DNA from: Isochrysis galbana
Taxonomy: Eukaryota; Haptophyta; Isochrysidales; Isochrysidaceae
Assembly: GCA_018136815.1 (NCBI GenBank)
Contig: CM030936.1
Coordinates: 2,445,079-2,509,078, forward strand
Length of the DNA: 64,000 nt
Direction of reading: 5' to 3'
The notes beneath the pieces were generated by a model. That model was not told the origin of the DNA. It saw nothing but the letters and a program-made list of their open reading frames with translations, and made no database searches. Numbering within the stretch: position 1 is the first letter of the stretch; the number at the start of each line of letters is the position of its first letter. Below are positions 43,076 to 54,041 of the stretch, in pieces. Both the position numbers and the translations under genes were made by a program.

Positions 43076-43570
43076 GCTTAAGGAAGCGGCCAGCATCTTG
43101 AGGAGAGCGGGAGATAATCAGGGAGGGGTTGGTGCTGTGCCGTGTAGGGAGGGTCGTCTCTCGTGCAACGATTTGTATACGAGCGCTTCTTTTGAAAGTT
43201 GCTTGGACGCGAGCAGCGTTCGGATTGATTACCCATATATGCCTTTGCATGCCAACGTTGGGTATGCTTGTCGCTTTGCGTGTTTGCGCGCGAGTTACCT
43301 GGCGTCGATGAGAGGCACCGCTGCTGCTTCCCTGCTTTTTTTGGATTTGCTTAGTGGATGGGTGCGCGATGCGCGCATCATTGGCCTTCGGGCTTCGGGT
43401 TGAGATGGCAACGCAAGTGGGCGCTGCGGCACCAACGGGGTGCAGCCATAGGCATCCATAGTCCATAACGATAGGCATTGGCGCGAAAGGCCGGATGCCC
43501 ACAGCAAGCTTGTCCTCAAAACGTGGGCTTGTGGTGGGAAAAGGCAGGGATGACGGTTCCGCTCAAGGCC
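43076..43570. other. 3' flank, nothing recognised
   Basis: Only weak frames. The plus frame reaching the LINE hairpin (LWWEKAGMTVPLKAQRSLKN) is protein-like and may be the end of an older element. Confidence 0.3.
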
Positions 43571-43780
43571 CAACGATCGCTTAAAAACGGTACGGTCATG
43601 GAGCGCGCGCCGCTACCGCCACCCCTCCTTTCGCTTGCTGTCAGCAGGCGCCGTCAGCGCGTGCGGGCGATGAGCCCATGGACATGCCGTTGACGCCGAA
43701 GCGCCCGCGCGCAGACGCCCCAACGCACCGCCAGGTGCACGCAAGACCCATCGCGGGCGTCGCCCTCAGAACACCTTGAA
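43571..43780 (+). mobile_element. LINE 5' end fragment (LINE-3)
   Basis: CAACGATCGCTTAAAAACGG and TACGGTCATGGAGCGCGCGC match the LINE-2 5' end (GGTCATGGAGCGCGCGCC), with a weaker hairpin (ATCG/CGGT). Further on, ATGGACATGCCGTTGACGCC and AAGCGCCCGCGCGC parallel the LINE-1 start (MELSLAKRPRPP against MDMPLTPKRPRA). Similarity ends near 43780. 43790-43960 beyond is conspicuously AT-rich (GATATTAATATTATGATATT) and unassigned. Confidence 0.6.
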
Positions 43781-43984
43781 CAGCGAGGCAAGGCAGGCCT
43801 TGCCAAAGATGCTCCATCAAGCTGATATTAGCGATCAAGATATTAATATTATGATATTAGATATGAATATGAGGTCCTCCATACTCATACCTGACGGCCT
43901 AATATCAAGATCAGGTCATTATGAGGTCAAGCGACTATATTTGAATTCTCTTGTGGAACACTTGCTTGGCGCGAAAAATAAAGC

Positions 43985-44582
43985 GGGGGAAAGGGGGGGG
44001 GCTGGGGGGCTGGGTGGTTCTCGCGCCCCCCATGTGGGAGGTCGAGAGTGGGGGGGGGGGGGGGGGGGGCGGTCCATTGGGCGCTGGGGTCCGAGGGGGT
44101 CGCGTAAGTTTCTAGTGGGTGTGGGTGATGTGGCAGTCTTGTGTGGCAATGTGTATTTGAGTGTGTGTGAAGTTTGCGCCCATAAGGGCCACCCGGTCTC
44201 GGGCCGCGCGGCCGGGGCAGCGAGGCCGTCGCCAGAGTGGGAGAGGCCTTTGCCAGCTCAAGCATGCGCAGTGGGTGTGCTGCTTTGTAGTGAGCTTGGA
44301 ACTGTCTGTCTGAGGTCTGCAACTTGCTGTCCCCCATGGGGGAGGCCAGCATGGCGGTTGTGGGTTGTGTGGCCGGGGTCACGGGCCGTGTGGCGCGACC
44401 GGGGGCGCACTCACCTGCTCGGCCTTTGCTGGCGGACGCGGTCGCTTCGCAAGCGACTACTGCACGCATGCGCCATGCGCGGCAAGGGGGCCTCCTTCGG
44501 TGGGGGGCCGTGGCAGGAGCAGGAGTGAGGAGAGAAGAGTCGCGCCGACGAGCTCCATCGCAACCGACTATACAGTTGGTTG
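43985..44582 (-). mobile_element. LINE 5' end fragment (LINE-4)
   Basis: Minus sense: hairpin CAACCAACT, GTAT, AGTCGGTTG (one A.C mismatch) at 44561-44582, then CGATGGAGCTC and sequence alignable with the LINE-1 N-terminal region (LAKRPRPP.. against the frame LATASLPRPRGPRPGGPYG; LINE-1 has LATAALPRRRGPRPGGPYG). Its end (ACTCTCGACCTCCCACATGG; GGGGCGCGAGAACCACC) instead matches the short elements at 54700-54800, so it is a LINE/short-element chimera or a longer relative of them. Confidence 0.65.
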
Positions 44583-45453
44583 AGCGTAAAGGGAGCGAGA
44601 GTTTCAGGTATAGGCGATGACGTGAGTCAGCACCGTGAGTGCGATGGAAGATGGACCCCCCTAGCTAGCAGTAGTAGCCAGATTTTGCTGTAAATAATTA
44701 GCGTGGCGCGCTAGAGGCTAGCGCTGAGGCTAAGAGCACGACGAGGACAAAGTCATGGTGGCAATTTCACATGGCAGCCTGCATTGCGCAAATTGCACCA
44801 GCTGGCCGAAATCAAAGAAAGTCTCACATCTGATTCAGTCCCATCTAGGAAGAAATTAGAGCTCAAGGAGACTTGTCAGTACTTGTCGCTTGCTCTCATG
44901 GTTCATGTGGCTATGCGGCATGAAGGTGCCAATGATCAATGAAGGCATTCATTGAGATCAATCTTGGCAACAAGCGATAATTCATTACCCACCGATGTTC
45001 CCCCTGCTCCTTGGTGTGAGTAAGGTAGCCATCTGCGGCTGGATAAATTGAATCGTGGTGAGCACGAAAGATGTGGGGTGGACAACTGCATTGCCCCATT
45101 GAACATTCAGAAATGTTTGAAGTGTAGGGCGCTCAGCGGCATGATAAGGTGCATCATCACTCCCTGCACTCTATACAGGGCGGTAAGCTGTGCGATGTGG
45201 CTGAAGGGGTCGAATTGCGTGTACTCGGCCGTCCAACTCCTGAAGCTGTTGTGGCTCATCATCTGCAAAAAGGTGAAGCGCACAATTTCTAGCTGCCTGT
45301 TGCAGCATGCGCGTCGGTTCTTGGCGTATCGGGCGAAACCGGCTAGAGGCTGGCCGTATTGCTAGGGCGATGGTTGGACACGGATACGACGCCGCAGATC
45401 ATCTCCAGTCATTCCTCTAGCTATTGCGGGCGCTGCACTCCAAACTGCCCCAT
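44583..45453. other. intergenic, possibly a degraded gene
   Basis: Lower GC than average. A minus frame around 45360-45110 (FTFLQMMSHNSFRSWTAEYT) is protein-like for about 75 codons and then breaks; no family recognised. Confidence 0.3.
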
Positions 45454-46008
45454 CTAGGGCATCGCGTCCTTAACTGGAAATCCCTCCCCGAACTCCTGAA
45501 GGAGTGCAGCAAGCTTCTCGGCTTCTCCAACCATGGCAGCAGGCTGGGTGCCTGAGCTCGGGCGGCAACCGTCGTCGAGCGCCGCGAGGCTCGTCTTAAT
45601 CTTGTCATACTGTGCGATCTTGACCTCATACAGCTCCGTACCCTCAAGCTGTAGAAGGATCTTGGTGGCTGCCTTGCGGATGCCATTTGACGGCGGCTTG
45701 CGCAGCTCGACCCGCGCCCGCTCGTACCCTTGCTGCCCAGTCTCCAGCAGCGGTGTCAGTCCGAGCACCCCGGCGCGTGCACTGCGGATATCATTGAGGT
45801 ACTCGCCAATCGTAAGCAGCTTGGAGGGCGAAACGCCAGGCAGTGTCCCAGCATGCACAGGGCGCAGCGCGGGCACAAGAGAGAGAACGGAGACCGCAGA
45901 GACGAGCGCAAATCTCCGCGTCAATATTTCTGGACGGTCAATGTTCGGTCGAGCCGCCGGACCCGTCAAGGCGGCCAGCAAGCTGAAGACGACGACGGAG
46001 TAGGACAT
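45454..46008 (-). CDS. putative thylakoid-lumen protein (Tat leader, PsbQ-like helical)
   Basis: 184 aa from ATG 46008, intronless. The leader is tripartite: hydrophobic signal peptide (1-17), a short basic/Ser-poor stretch, then twin arginine at 31-32 followed by a hydrophobic core (FALVSAVSVLSLVPALRP) and a VHA|G cleavage site near 53. That is the layout of lumenal proteins imported by the thylakoid Tat route in algae with secondary plastids. The mature 130 residues are alpha-helical (LTIGEYLNDIRSARAGVLGL; GIRKAATKILLQLEGTELYE; VGEAEKLAALLQEFGEGFPV), reminiscent of PsbQ-like four-helix subunits of photosystem II, but no diagnostic motif fixes the family. Confidence 0.68.
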   Translation of the reverse strand: MSYSVVVFSLLAALTGPAARPNIDRPEILTRRFALVSAVSVLSLVPALRPVHAGTLPGVSPSKLLTIGEYLNDIRSARAGVLGLTPLLETGQQGYERARVELRKPPSNGIRKAATKILLQLEGTELYEVKIAQYDKIKTSLAALDDGCRPSSGTQPAAMVGEAEKLAALLQEFGEGFPVKDAMP

Positions 46009-47609
46009 CTCGCAGAAGCAAAGCTGGTCTCGGCGACAAAAAAAAGTTGAAAAAGAAAAGAAAGGTCTTGTACTTTCCTCTACACAGACGTCATAATTGT
46101 GGGCGAGGAGTCCGTCGTCGAGTCGAGCGTTGCCGGAGGGCTCTGGGCTCTGGGCCACTCCGTCGCGGGCGGCACCGGCGGCTAGCGCGGCGCTTTGCGC
46201 TTTGACCCTCCTCCCTGCCGGGAGTCGGGTGAGTGAAATTCTAGATTGGGTCGGGGGCCGAAGCGGCTGGGTCATCGGCGGCGGGGGCCAAGCAACAGTG
46301 GCAGGGAGCAGGGAACGAAGCGGTTGGCGGCTGGCGGCTTGGGCTTGCGGGACGAGGCGGCTGGCGGCTTGGTCGCTAGGTCATCGGCGGCGCGGGGATC
46401 GGTGGGGGCAGCGTCGGCGGGGGCAGCGACGGCAGGGGCTGAGGCGGCAGGGGCCGAGGCGGCGGGGGTAGAGATGTGCAAAAGATGGGCGGCCCTCGGC
46501 CCTCGAACCGCTAGCTCCCTCCCCGTGAAAAGGTAATTCGAAGTCGTCCTTGTCCCTGTCGCTGTCATCATAGGCTTGGCCAGCTGTGATATGCACGGAG
46601 AGTAAGTATAACACGTCCTTGAAGTGTTGAAGCGAACCGCTAGCACCAGCACTGCAGTCAGCATGTACCCCCGCATCTTGCAATGGCGATAGTGCGATAG
46701 TGCGGGTGGCGAGTCCTCCTCCGCCTGCTCCCTCTCCAGGGGTATCAGAGAAGGCGTTGATGCACTGGCATTGGGCCTCGGCACATCCGCTACGGTTGCC
46801 GCCCGACTCCTGAAACAAGAAGGTTGATCGCGGATGCGGCAGCCGTGCCCCCCTGGTACCCTCGCAGGGCTCAGGGTCAGTCAACGCCTTGGGCTTGCAG
46901 TAGTTGAGGCAAATGAGTATTGGACGGCCCTAGGGTGGTGCCCCTTCCTTGGTCCTTGGCTTGTGCCTGCAATTTCTCTGCAAAGGCAGAGGCCTTTTTG
47001 TGCGTCTGTGACAATCCCCCTTGGACCGGTGGACCGGCGCGGCCAGCGCCACCGCACTTGGCAAGGACCAAACACCGCTAGCACAACCATGACACATGAC
47101 ACACCACTCGAAAGTTCAAAAATTCACATTTAGCACACCACCTACCTCCGAAAGCACGCCGTTACAGTGCACGTGCCGGAGACTAAAAACAAAACAAGGA
47201 AAACGGGCAACAACTTGAGTCGTTAGCATTGAGTTGAGTCTCAAGCTGCAATTGATCAAGATGGGCTTGCCGTCCCCCATCCTAAGCCTAATACAATCAA
47301 GTCCTCTTGCGCGACTACTTGGCAGGGCAAATGATCAAGGTTGGGCGTGATCCACTATGGCAACTCCTTTTGCCAGATGATGCCTTACATCAAAGTGATT
47401 CCCACGAAAGCACGTCCGCGAGCCGCATGCCCGTTGATGGACAGCGTTCTTCTAGTATGTGGTGTCGGATGAAGATGACCATGGCGTCATGTTCCAATTA
47501 CACTCGTGGAAGAACCCGTCACATTTGCACCGAGTTACCCGTCTTAATGCGAGCAGGGGTGCAGGCTGCCATCGCACACGCACACGAGAAGAGTGCACGG
47601 CCTCCAGCC
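46009..47609. other. intergenic with GGC-rich repeats
   Basis: 46240-46480 has imperfect repeats of GGCGGCTTGG and GAGGCGGCAGGGGCC types, open on both strands. 46560-47600 has no recognised gene; a minus frame near 46700-46880 contains CAEAQCQCINAFSDTPGEG but no family match. Confidence 0.35.
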
Positions 47610-50100
47610 TCAAGCCCCGTACTCAAGCCACAGATCTTTGACGTATCCCTTATCGAACACTTGCGAACAACCCGGACATTTCCGGTTGCGTAGCTCTAAG
47701 CGATGATCGATGCACTCACGACAGAAGGCATGGCCGCACTTAGTGATGATCGCGTCCTTATTGGAATTTTTGCAGAGTGGGCACTTGCACATGGACTTGT
47801 AGTACTCGAGTTGTTCATTCTCTCCCTTGGAAGCGGTCGTGGAGTTGCCCGCGTTGCGCTCAAGTCGCTTCAGCTTCCGCTCCATTGCGTCTCGCTCCTG
47901 CGTCAAGTTCTTGAGCTTTGCAATCGCGTCAGCAGCCGCCTCTGCTGACTTGGCCTCCCGCTCGCTGGATCGCTGTATTTTACCCTGCTCATGTCTGAGT
48001 TCTTCGCTTGCCTGCGCCGCTTCTCGCTGCGCCTCATCCGCCACGCGACGTTGTTGCTCTAGCATTGTCATGGCCTTACGATGCGCCTCCTCCGTTTTAG
48101 CTTGCGCATCTCGAGCGGCTTTTAGCTGAGCCTCCAAGCCAGACCGGAGCTCCGACTCTTTCTCCGCGATGAGGTCTGCAGCAGACAGCCTCTCTGCCTG
48201 TGCGGCCTGCTCTTGCAGCATCAATGAGTTCGACCGATCCGCACGCAAACGTTCCTGCATTAGGCGAGTGGCTGCCTCCTCCTTGGCTTCCACCGTCTTG
48301 AGTAGCTTGACGTTGTGTTCCTGTGTAAAAGAGCAGGCGTGCTCGCTCGACAGGTCTGAGTGCTGGCACTGGGTGGCAACGCGGGGCACCAGGCATCGAT
48401 GGGCGGTCTTGAGCCTCAGCGCGCAGCGTGGGCCATCAGCACTCAGTCCAACGTGACGGTGTTTTGGTGAAACTTAGTCCACCAGGAGGCTTGGCAAAGC
48501 GACGAGAGATTCACCTGAGACTCATCAAATGCCTTGGCAATCGAGTCGAGCTCTTCGACCAATGCGTCGTTTTCCTTGCGCGATTTGGCGAGATCTTCCT
48601 TCGCCTGCAAAGCAGCTACCTCGGCGCCTCCCAACCGTACAAGCGCGTCTTGACACTTGGCCTGCGCAGTAGCAAGCGCGTCATCCACCGGGAGCTGCTC
48701 ACGCGCCTCGAGCTCTAGTCTGAGGCCTTCCGCTTTTTGGCGCTGGGACTCTGACTCGGCCCGCGCAGCGTCGCGTTGGGCCTCAACATCCGCAAGGCGG
48801 CTGCGTTCGCGATGTAGGTCTCGCAACACTCGCTCGGCCTCTGTGCGCCAGAGTGTCAAGACGCGCTCTGACTCAGCAAGCCGCTCCTCAAGACTGCGTT
48901 GAGAGATGTTTTGTTGCGAAAGCCTATGCTGATACGCATCGCGTTCGCATGACACCTGCGCAAGCTGCATAGACATACGCTCCGCCTCAGTCCTCATCTC
49001 CTCGAACTGCCGCGCATGTAATTCCTCGTTGTGCACAAGCTCGGCAGCATGGCGCTGTTGAAGTGTTGCCATGTCCATCCGGAGGCGTTCGACCATGTGT
49101 GCCGCCTGTCGTCCTTGCTCAGCTTCCCTTTGCATGTGCAGAAACCTCTTTGTCCTAGTGATCTGCTCCTCCGTGGGCGGGCGATAACTGGCCTCCTCAA
49201 GTTTGGCGCGCAGGCTCGCCACTTCACACTGGGCGAGCTTGAGCTCTTTCCTGGCGGACTCGGCTGCCATCTCAAAGGCAGCACGCTCCTCGGCAGCAGC
49301 CTCAATGTCAGCACGCAGCTTATCCAAATCAGCGCTGGGTAGCGACGCCTTGTCGACGCCCAACATCCCATTCGCCGACGCACTCGCACCTGCCTCAGGC
49401 GGTGCGGAGGCCGAGCTCACCGGCGGTCTGCTCGTTCCATCACCCTTGAGTTGCAGAATCTCAGTTTTGGCTTTCTGTAAGTCTTTGGTCTTTCTCTCTA
49501 GCTCTGACTGACTGTCTGACAGCCTCATTAGCACGTCCCTCCGCTCACGTTCGATGGCGACGACACGATCGGCTGCCAGTGCGAGCTCAGCGGAGAGCCT
49601 GCTCGTCTCTGCCTCGACCTTGCTAAGCTTGAGCGCGAGATTCCGCGAAGCTTCATCCCCAGACAGTGGCAAGGCGGTCGCCAAGGCGCGCGCAGCTGCC
49701 TCAGCGAGAGTTGCAGTAGCCTCACAGCGGGCTCTGAACGCCTCATCGAGGGGAATCTGCTCGTTGGCGTCGCCGGTGTATATCTTCTGAAGAAGTGTGT
49801 CGCGCGGCACAACGCTTGAAACCTCTTCCGATCCATTATTGGCTGAGTCCAGCTGCTCAATGACACTGTGGAGGCGCGACTCGAGGTTGGCCCAGTATCG
49901 GTCGAGCATGCTGATGCACTCTTCTCGCTGGTGAAGCCGCGATTGCGCAGTCTTGAGCTGCATTGGGATTGTTGAGACGGGATAGGGCGTGAGTGTGGGC
50001 ATGCCGTGTGGCCTCAGGCGTGGTGTTGCGTTTGGTGGGGCGACATCAGCGCGCATCACAGGGGCCTGTGCCATTTGCACACATTGTGCAGTGAGACCGT
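47610..50100 (-). CDS. BRE1-type E3 ubiquitin ligase for histone H2B (5' end in gap)
   Basis: Exons: from the gap edge to 48515 (donor TCTCAG|GTGAAT), then 48320-47610. The product is almost entirely coiled coil (from CISMLDRYWANLESRLHSVI, the conserved BRE1 segment, to about 80 residues before the end) and closes with a C3HC4 RING: CPLC..., ITKCGHAFCRECIDHRLELR, NRKCPGCSQVF, then the family end VKDLWLEYGA. The splice restores AFDESQ|EHNVKLLKTVEAKE, as in RNF20/40. BRE1 with an E2 (Rad6) monoubiquitinates H2B at transcribed genes in the nucleus. The start codon and first exon(s) are missing because of the 100-N gap at 50101; at least 760 aa are visible. Confidence 0.93.
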
Positions 50101-50200
50101 NNNNNNNNNNNNNNNNNNNNNNNNNNNNNNNNNNNNNNNNNNNNNNNNNNNNNNNNNNNNNNNNNNNNNNNNNNNNNNNNNNNNNNNNNNNNNNNNNNNN
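50101..50200. other. assembly gap (100 N)
   Basis: Placeholder gap between two different minus-strand genes. It removes the 3' part of the glycosidase gene and the 5' part of BRE1. Confidence 0.98.
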
Positions 50201-51744
50201 CGGGAGCCCTACTTCCTTGTCAAGCCTAGCCATTCGCCTCAATGAGAGCTCCGGCAGGGAAAATCCATTATGAGTGAACGAGGAGTTGAACCGCCAAAGG
50301 ACCGCCGACGATTTGAGCCCTTGCGCTACGTTGACGTTGTGCCGGTCTCCTTGGGCGCCGAGGGGTGACATTTGCTCAAACCACTCCTCGCGATCGAATC
50401 CTTGCGCATGAAGCATGTGAAGCGTGTTGAGGAGCTCCTCTGCATGGGGAGCGGAGAGCTCTGGCGCATGGTCGAAGAGCCACTCGATGGTCCACGCGAG
50501 GTCCATCCAGCGAGTCTTCGCCCATGACGTGAGGGGAGTCGAGGGCAAACGACGGCGCATCTCGAGCACATGGCGAAGGATGGCGACGGTTGCCTGCGTT
50601 GTGATTGGCGTGAGCGGGGTATTGAGTACTCGATATCTAAGAGGGCCGCAGATGGGCAGCACATTCGTCGCACATTCACCACACGACAGCAAGCACATGT
50701 CCAGGGACTGATAGGCGATTGTGTATTCTACACACATTTTTGCTAAGATCCGTCTGCCCAGTTGTTGTTGACCCCTCAGCAAAGCTTGTAAGTGCGAGGA
50801 GCACATTGGATGGACCCCAGTATTCCACCCCTGTTCCCTTGCCCGAGCTGAAATCAGGACCGAGCCATCCGCTTGGCGCCTGGAGGAACAATGCATGGTA
50901 TGTGAGTATAGCGTGCAACATGCCCTTGAACCTGGGCGATTCATGGGTGCAAGGCGCGAGATGGCTGCGAGGGGCAGCGCAACGCTGGGCTCGAGCGCGC
51001 CTGATGCAAGAGGATGTAGTTGATATATTCCTTGGCTTGGGCCATGACATCCACCTTACGAAATTTGGGGGGGAGCGTTCCAAGGCAACGGCAGTCGTCG
51101 CCCATGCCAGTCGGCCGCTCATCATTCCGGCGTGGGGCACTGACGACCTTCGCTTGATTGTCTTTGAGCCAGCAGCGCACACCAGCTTGAGCACCAGCAG
51201 GCATCAACGGTTCCATGCCGTCTTGCACGGTCTCCCCGCCTGAAGCCGCGCAAAGGCTGACGATGAAGCGTGTGCAGCCGTGCCGGTGTGCGCAGTCCTC
51301 CCGGCACTGACTCGCATTGCCCACCACGTACCCGCGTGCGTCCGCCAGATCTCCCCCTCGTGCGTCAGCACCCGGCTGGCAGAGCGGTCCCGGCAGCCAG
51401 CCTTTGGCTCCCTCTGGCGCCTTCCAGACTCCTGCAAGCGGTCCGAGCGTGTGCACACCGGCGTTGCGTAGCAGAAACGCTAGAGGCACGATCCCGTTCA
51501 GCCAGTACGGGGTGCGCTCGTGCAGTCCCCCATCTGCAGTTCCGCCCAGCCAGACAGAGTGGGCCACATCTGGCCAGAAGTGGGCCAGGTGGCCCCCTAG
51601 CCCCTCTGCCTGGAGCACGAGCTGGCGGAGGAGCCAGCGCTTCGGTGTGACCGAGCCCACACGCAAAGGGGACAGTGCGGCCGATGACAGGGACGCAGAG
51701 ACCCTCGCGGCAGGTAGAAGCAGCAGCAGGGGGAAGAGGCGCAT
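50201..51744 (-). CDS. GH127/DUF1680-like secreted glycosidase with Cys-rich insert (3' end in gap)
   Basis: Exons 51744-51001, 50879-50736 and 50593 to the gap, all phase 0 (about 427 aa visible of a family length near 600-650). A signal peptide (1-18) is followed by TPKRWLLRQLVLQAEGLGGH, FWPDVAHSVWLGGTADGGLH and RTPYWLNGIVPLAFLL, then YINYILLHQ|APSGWLGPDF, WGPSNVLLAL, RHVLEMRRRL.STPLTSWAK, LHAQGFDREEWFEQ, HNVNVAQGLKSSAVLWR and RLDKEVGLP, in the order of beta-L-arabinofuranosidase-like (six-hairpin) proteins. Residues about 94-228 interrupt the barrel with eight Cys (122,147,151,157,165,191,218,220; QCREDCAHRHGCTRF...CWLKDN), resembling a PAN/Apple module. Intron 1 is GC-AG (GCGCGC). Substrate unknown; likely extracellular or endomembrane. 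Confidence 0.82.
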
Positions 51745-52240
51745 CGGCCGGCACGCGCGTGCGCTGCGAGATGATGCCCACGACCGCATCGCCCTCCACT
51801 TCTCTCTTCTCGAGCCTCCAGTCTAACCTATTCTGAATTCTTCCACCTCTCCCGTCCCTCTCTCGCCGGCGGCTTCCAGCCAGCCAGTCCGGCCTGCCTG
51901 CAGCAGCAGCAGCAGCAGCGTTATACGGAGTTTCACAGTGACACCCACCCGTTCACACCTCGCGAGGGATTTGGACTCTTCTTTCCGGATTTCGCTCTGT
52001 CGCTCTCGGCCGCGCCACGCGCCACACTCCACACTCCGGTCAGCCTCCGCCAGCGACTGGGCCCTCTCCTACCGGAGAGCAGGCCACGCATGGCCGCTCC
52101 GCCGGGGCTCCACACGCCCCGGCTCCGCCCCAACCAAGTCGCGTTCCGTCAAAAGAGGGCCAGGCTATTTGTTTTCTTTTTGATTATTATTATTACAATT
52201 ACAAAGCTAATCACGCTCCCCCACTCCCAAACACCCCCAG
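51745..52240. other. intergenic
   Basis: 5' flank of the glycosidase: (GCA)6 at 51901-51918, then nothing recognised; AT-rich TTATTATTATTACAATTAC at 52182 lies just past the stop of the next gene. Confidence 0.4.
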
Positions 52241-52714
52241 CTACGCGGGCTGAGTTTTCATCTTCTTCGTCTTTTTCTCACATCCCTCTTCCTCGTCGTT
52301 CTGCTGGCAGGCGACGATATCGCTTGGCTGATCTTGGGTGGCGAGATCCGTGATGCGTGCGAGGACGGCCTTCTTGTCCTGCATGTAGAGTTTGCCAGCT
52401 GCTCGGCGCACTTGCACCATGGGATCCGCTTCAGCGTACGCGACCGCCGTGATGTATTCCATGCAGAGGTACGCGACGGCGGCCTGCTCTCCAATGTAGC
52501 TGGTCTTGGGGATCTTGTCGTACTCGTCAGAGTAGTCGCCGACGAGCATGAGGGTTGCCTTGCACCAACGGCCCATGTATGGCTTGATGAGTGCCCACAT
52601 CGACGGGTAGCGTTCCTTGGCCAGATCCACGCGAAAGTCTCCACATCCACGGCCCATGCCAGAGGCTGTGACGAGCAGCATCGCCAGGATGGCGCCGCTC
52701 ATGCCCTCCTCCAT
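52241..52714 (-). CDS. conserved-looking protein of unknown function, probably 5'-incomplete
   Basis: 157 aa from ATG 52714, but the frame reads upstream with protein-like sequence (FIAKRLGHRTYEEIRAPAF, KFCEHMEEG) to about 52781, so the true start is likely in a lost or unseen exon. Body: GGAILAMLLVTASGMGRGCG-like hydrophobic part, then WALIKPYMGRWCKATLMLVG, YIGEQAAVAYLCMEYITAVA and LYMQDKKAVLARITDLATQD, helical, with an acidic then Lys-rich C-terminus (DEEEGCEKKTKKMKTQPA). No family recognised. Immediately upstream, at about 52785, AT-rich sequence and then a short retroelement begin, which may have cut the gene. Confidence 0.55.
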   Translation of the reverse strand: MEEGMSGAILAMLLVTASGMGRGCGDFRVDLAKERYPSMWALIKPYMGRWCKATLMLVGDYSDEYDKIPKTSYIGEQAAVAYLCMEYITAVAYAEADPMVQVRRAAGKLYMQDKKAVLARITDLATQDQPSDIVACQQNDEEEGCEKKTKKMKTQPA

Positions 52715-52829
52715 GTGTTCGCAGAACTTGAAGGCTGGGGCGCGGATCTCCTCGTAGGTGCGGTGACCGAGTCGCTTGGCGATGAATAAATAAAATAATT
52801 AATGTTATATCCTAGCCAACCCCACTAGC

Positions 52830-53625
52830 TAATTGGACACAACTTTTCCGTCCCGGAATCCCGCCATGCCTGACGAGCCAGGTGTCCGAGTGCTACCGGG
52901 GGGAAGGGGCACTGCCCCCTCCCCTCGATACTTGTCCTCCCCTCAGTGCACGCACCGACCCCGCGCACCCCAGCACGTCCTCTCCTCGAGTCCACGCTGG
53001 GGGAAAACCCCTTTCGGGTAAAAACAACGCAGGGGGGGGGGGCACTCGTGAATGAGAGCCCAGAAGCGCTAATCTCTCTCGCCGAGGCGAGTGGCCACGG
53101 CGAGCCGAGGCCCTTCCCTCCTGGTTCTGGTGCCCCCGTCTTCTCTTACCCAAACGGGGCGAGAAGACACGTAATCGCCGGAGGGGAGAGCTGCCACTCC
53201 CCCCTCCCCTCCCTCTTCCCTCTTCCTCCTCTCTTCCCTGCGGCTCTGGCCCATGGCGCGCGCCTGCGGCCCCTCTTCAGGTCCCCAGGAGGCCTGCAGG
53301 GGCCTGGGAGCACAGCTCAGGGGGCAGGTGAGGCTGGGGCATGGCCCTGGCCCCTCCTGCCTCTCCCTCGCTGGCTCTCGAGCCCCTGCCGGTCGACAGG
53401 AGCTGGCTGGGGGCTCCTGATCAGGGGGGCCCAGGGGGAGGAGGGGTTGGTCAGAGCGAGAAGCAGGCCAACGCGGGCCAGGGCGTGCGATCTGTGCCCG
53501 ACTCCCAGGGAGAGTCTGGGCAGGCTGGGTGAGTCCCCCCTACATGCCAAGAGGCAGCGCAGGGGGGTGGATGGTTCTCGCCCCCCATGAGGGGAGTCTA
53601 GAGAGTGGGGGGGGCGCGAGCGGTT
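52830..53625 (-). mobile_element. short retroelement copy (D0), hairpin end lost
   Basis: Minus sense it starts at about 53625 with CGCTCGCGCCCCCCCCACTC, TCATGGGGGGCGAGAACC and continues through GACTCACCCAGCCTGCCC and CTGACCAACCCCTCCTCC to GCCCCTGCAGGCCTCC. It is co-linear with D2 (first 100 bases) and with D1 and type A (CCTGATCAGGAGCC; AGCGAGGGAGAGGCAGGAGG). Neither the 5' hairpin nor AATATTAAAAGG is present. Confidence 0.6.
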
Positions 53626-53689
53626 CCCCGAGAGCGAAAAATTCTTGAAGTTGTACAATACACTAATAATAGAGGTTTTTTTGCGGGGG

Positions 53690-53810
53690 TTCCACTTGGG
53701 TTTCACTGTTGTGGTTTCACTTGCTCGAGTCGCAGTGAAACCCGTGGAAAGCCAACTTTTACAAAAGACCTGCGGACCGCGACGGGTTTCACTGCGCCCC
53801 GCTCCAATTT
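53690..53810. promoter_or_regulatory. GTTTCACTG direct and inverted repeats
   Basis: GGGTTTCACTG at 53698, GGTTTCACTTG at 53714, the inverted GCAGTGAAACCC at 53731 and GGGTTTCACTGCG at 53787 lie within 110 bases. Inverted pairs can form an 11-bp stem. It lies 250-350 bases before a small open frame. Whether it is regulatory or a transposon end is open. Confidence 0.35.
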
Positions 53811-54041
53811 CGCTGTTCTGGTCCGTCGCTCGATCTGTTGCGAGACCACATCCCTTCCTCTATGTTTCTGCTCTATCCCTCTAATTTCCTGTTCACGTTT
53901 TTCTGATGACTTTCCAATGGCTGCCGTCTACCAGAATACAAGTTGTCTCGTTGTTACAGTGAGTGTGGTGGTGAACCGACGTCCCCGCTCTCTTCCCGAC
54001 CTCTCCCTGGGTTCCCGCGTGTGTTGCGACAGCGTGCGGCG

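Noticed and set aside
48443..50944. An 833-aa glycosidase-coiled-coil fusion protein
   Set aside because: The frame crosses 100 N; the two sides belong to different families and each lacks its own terminus.
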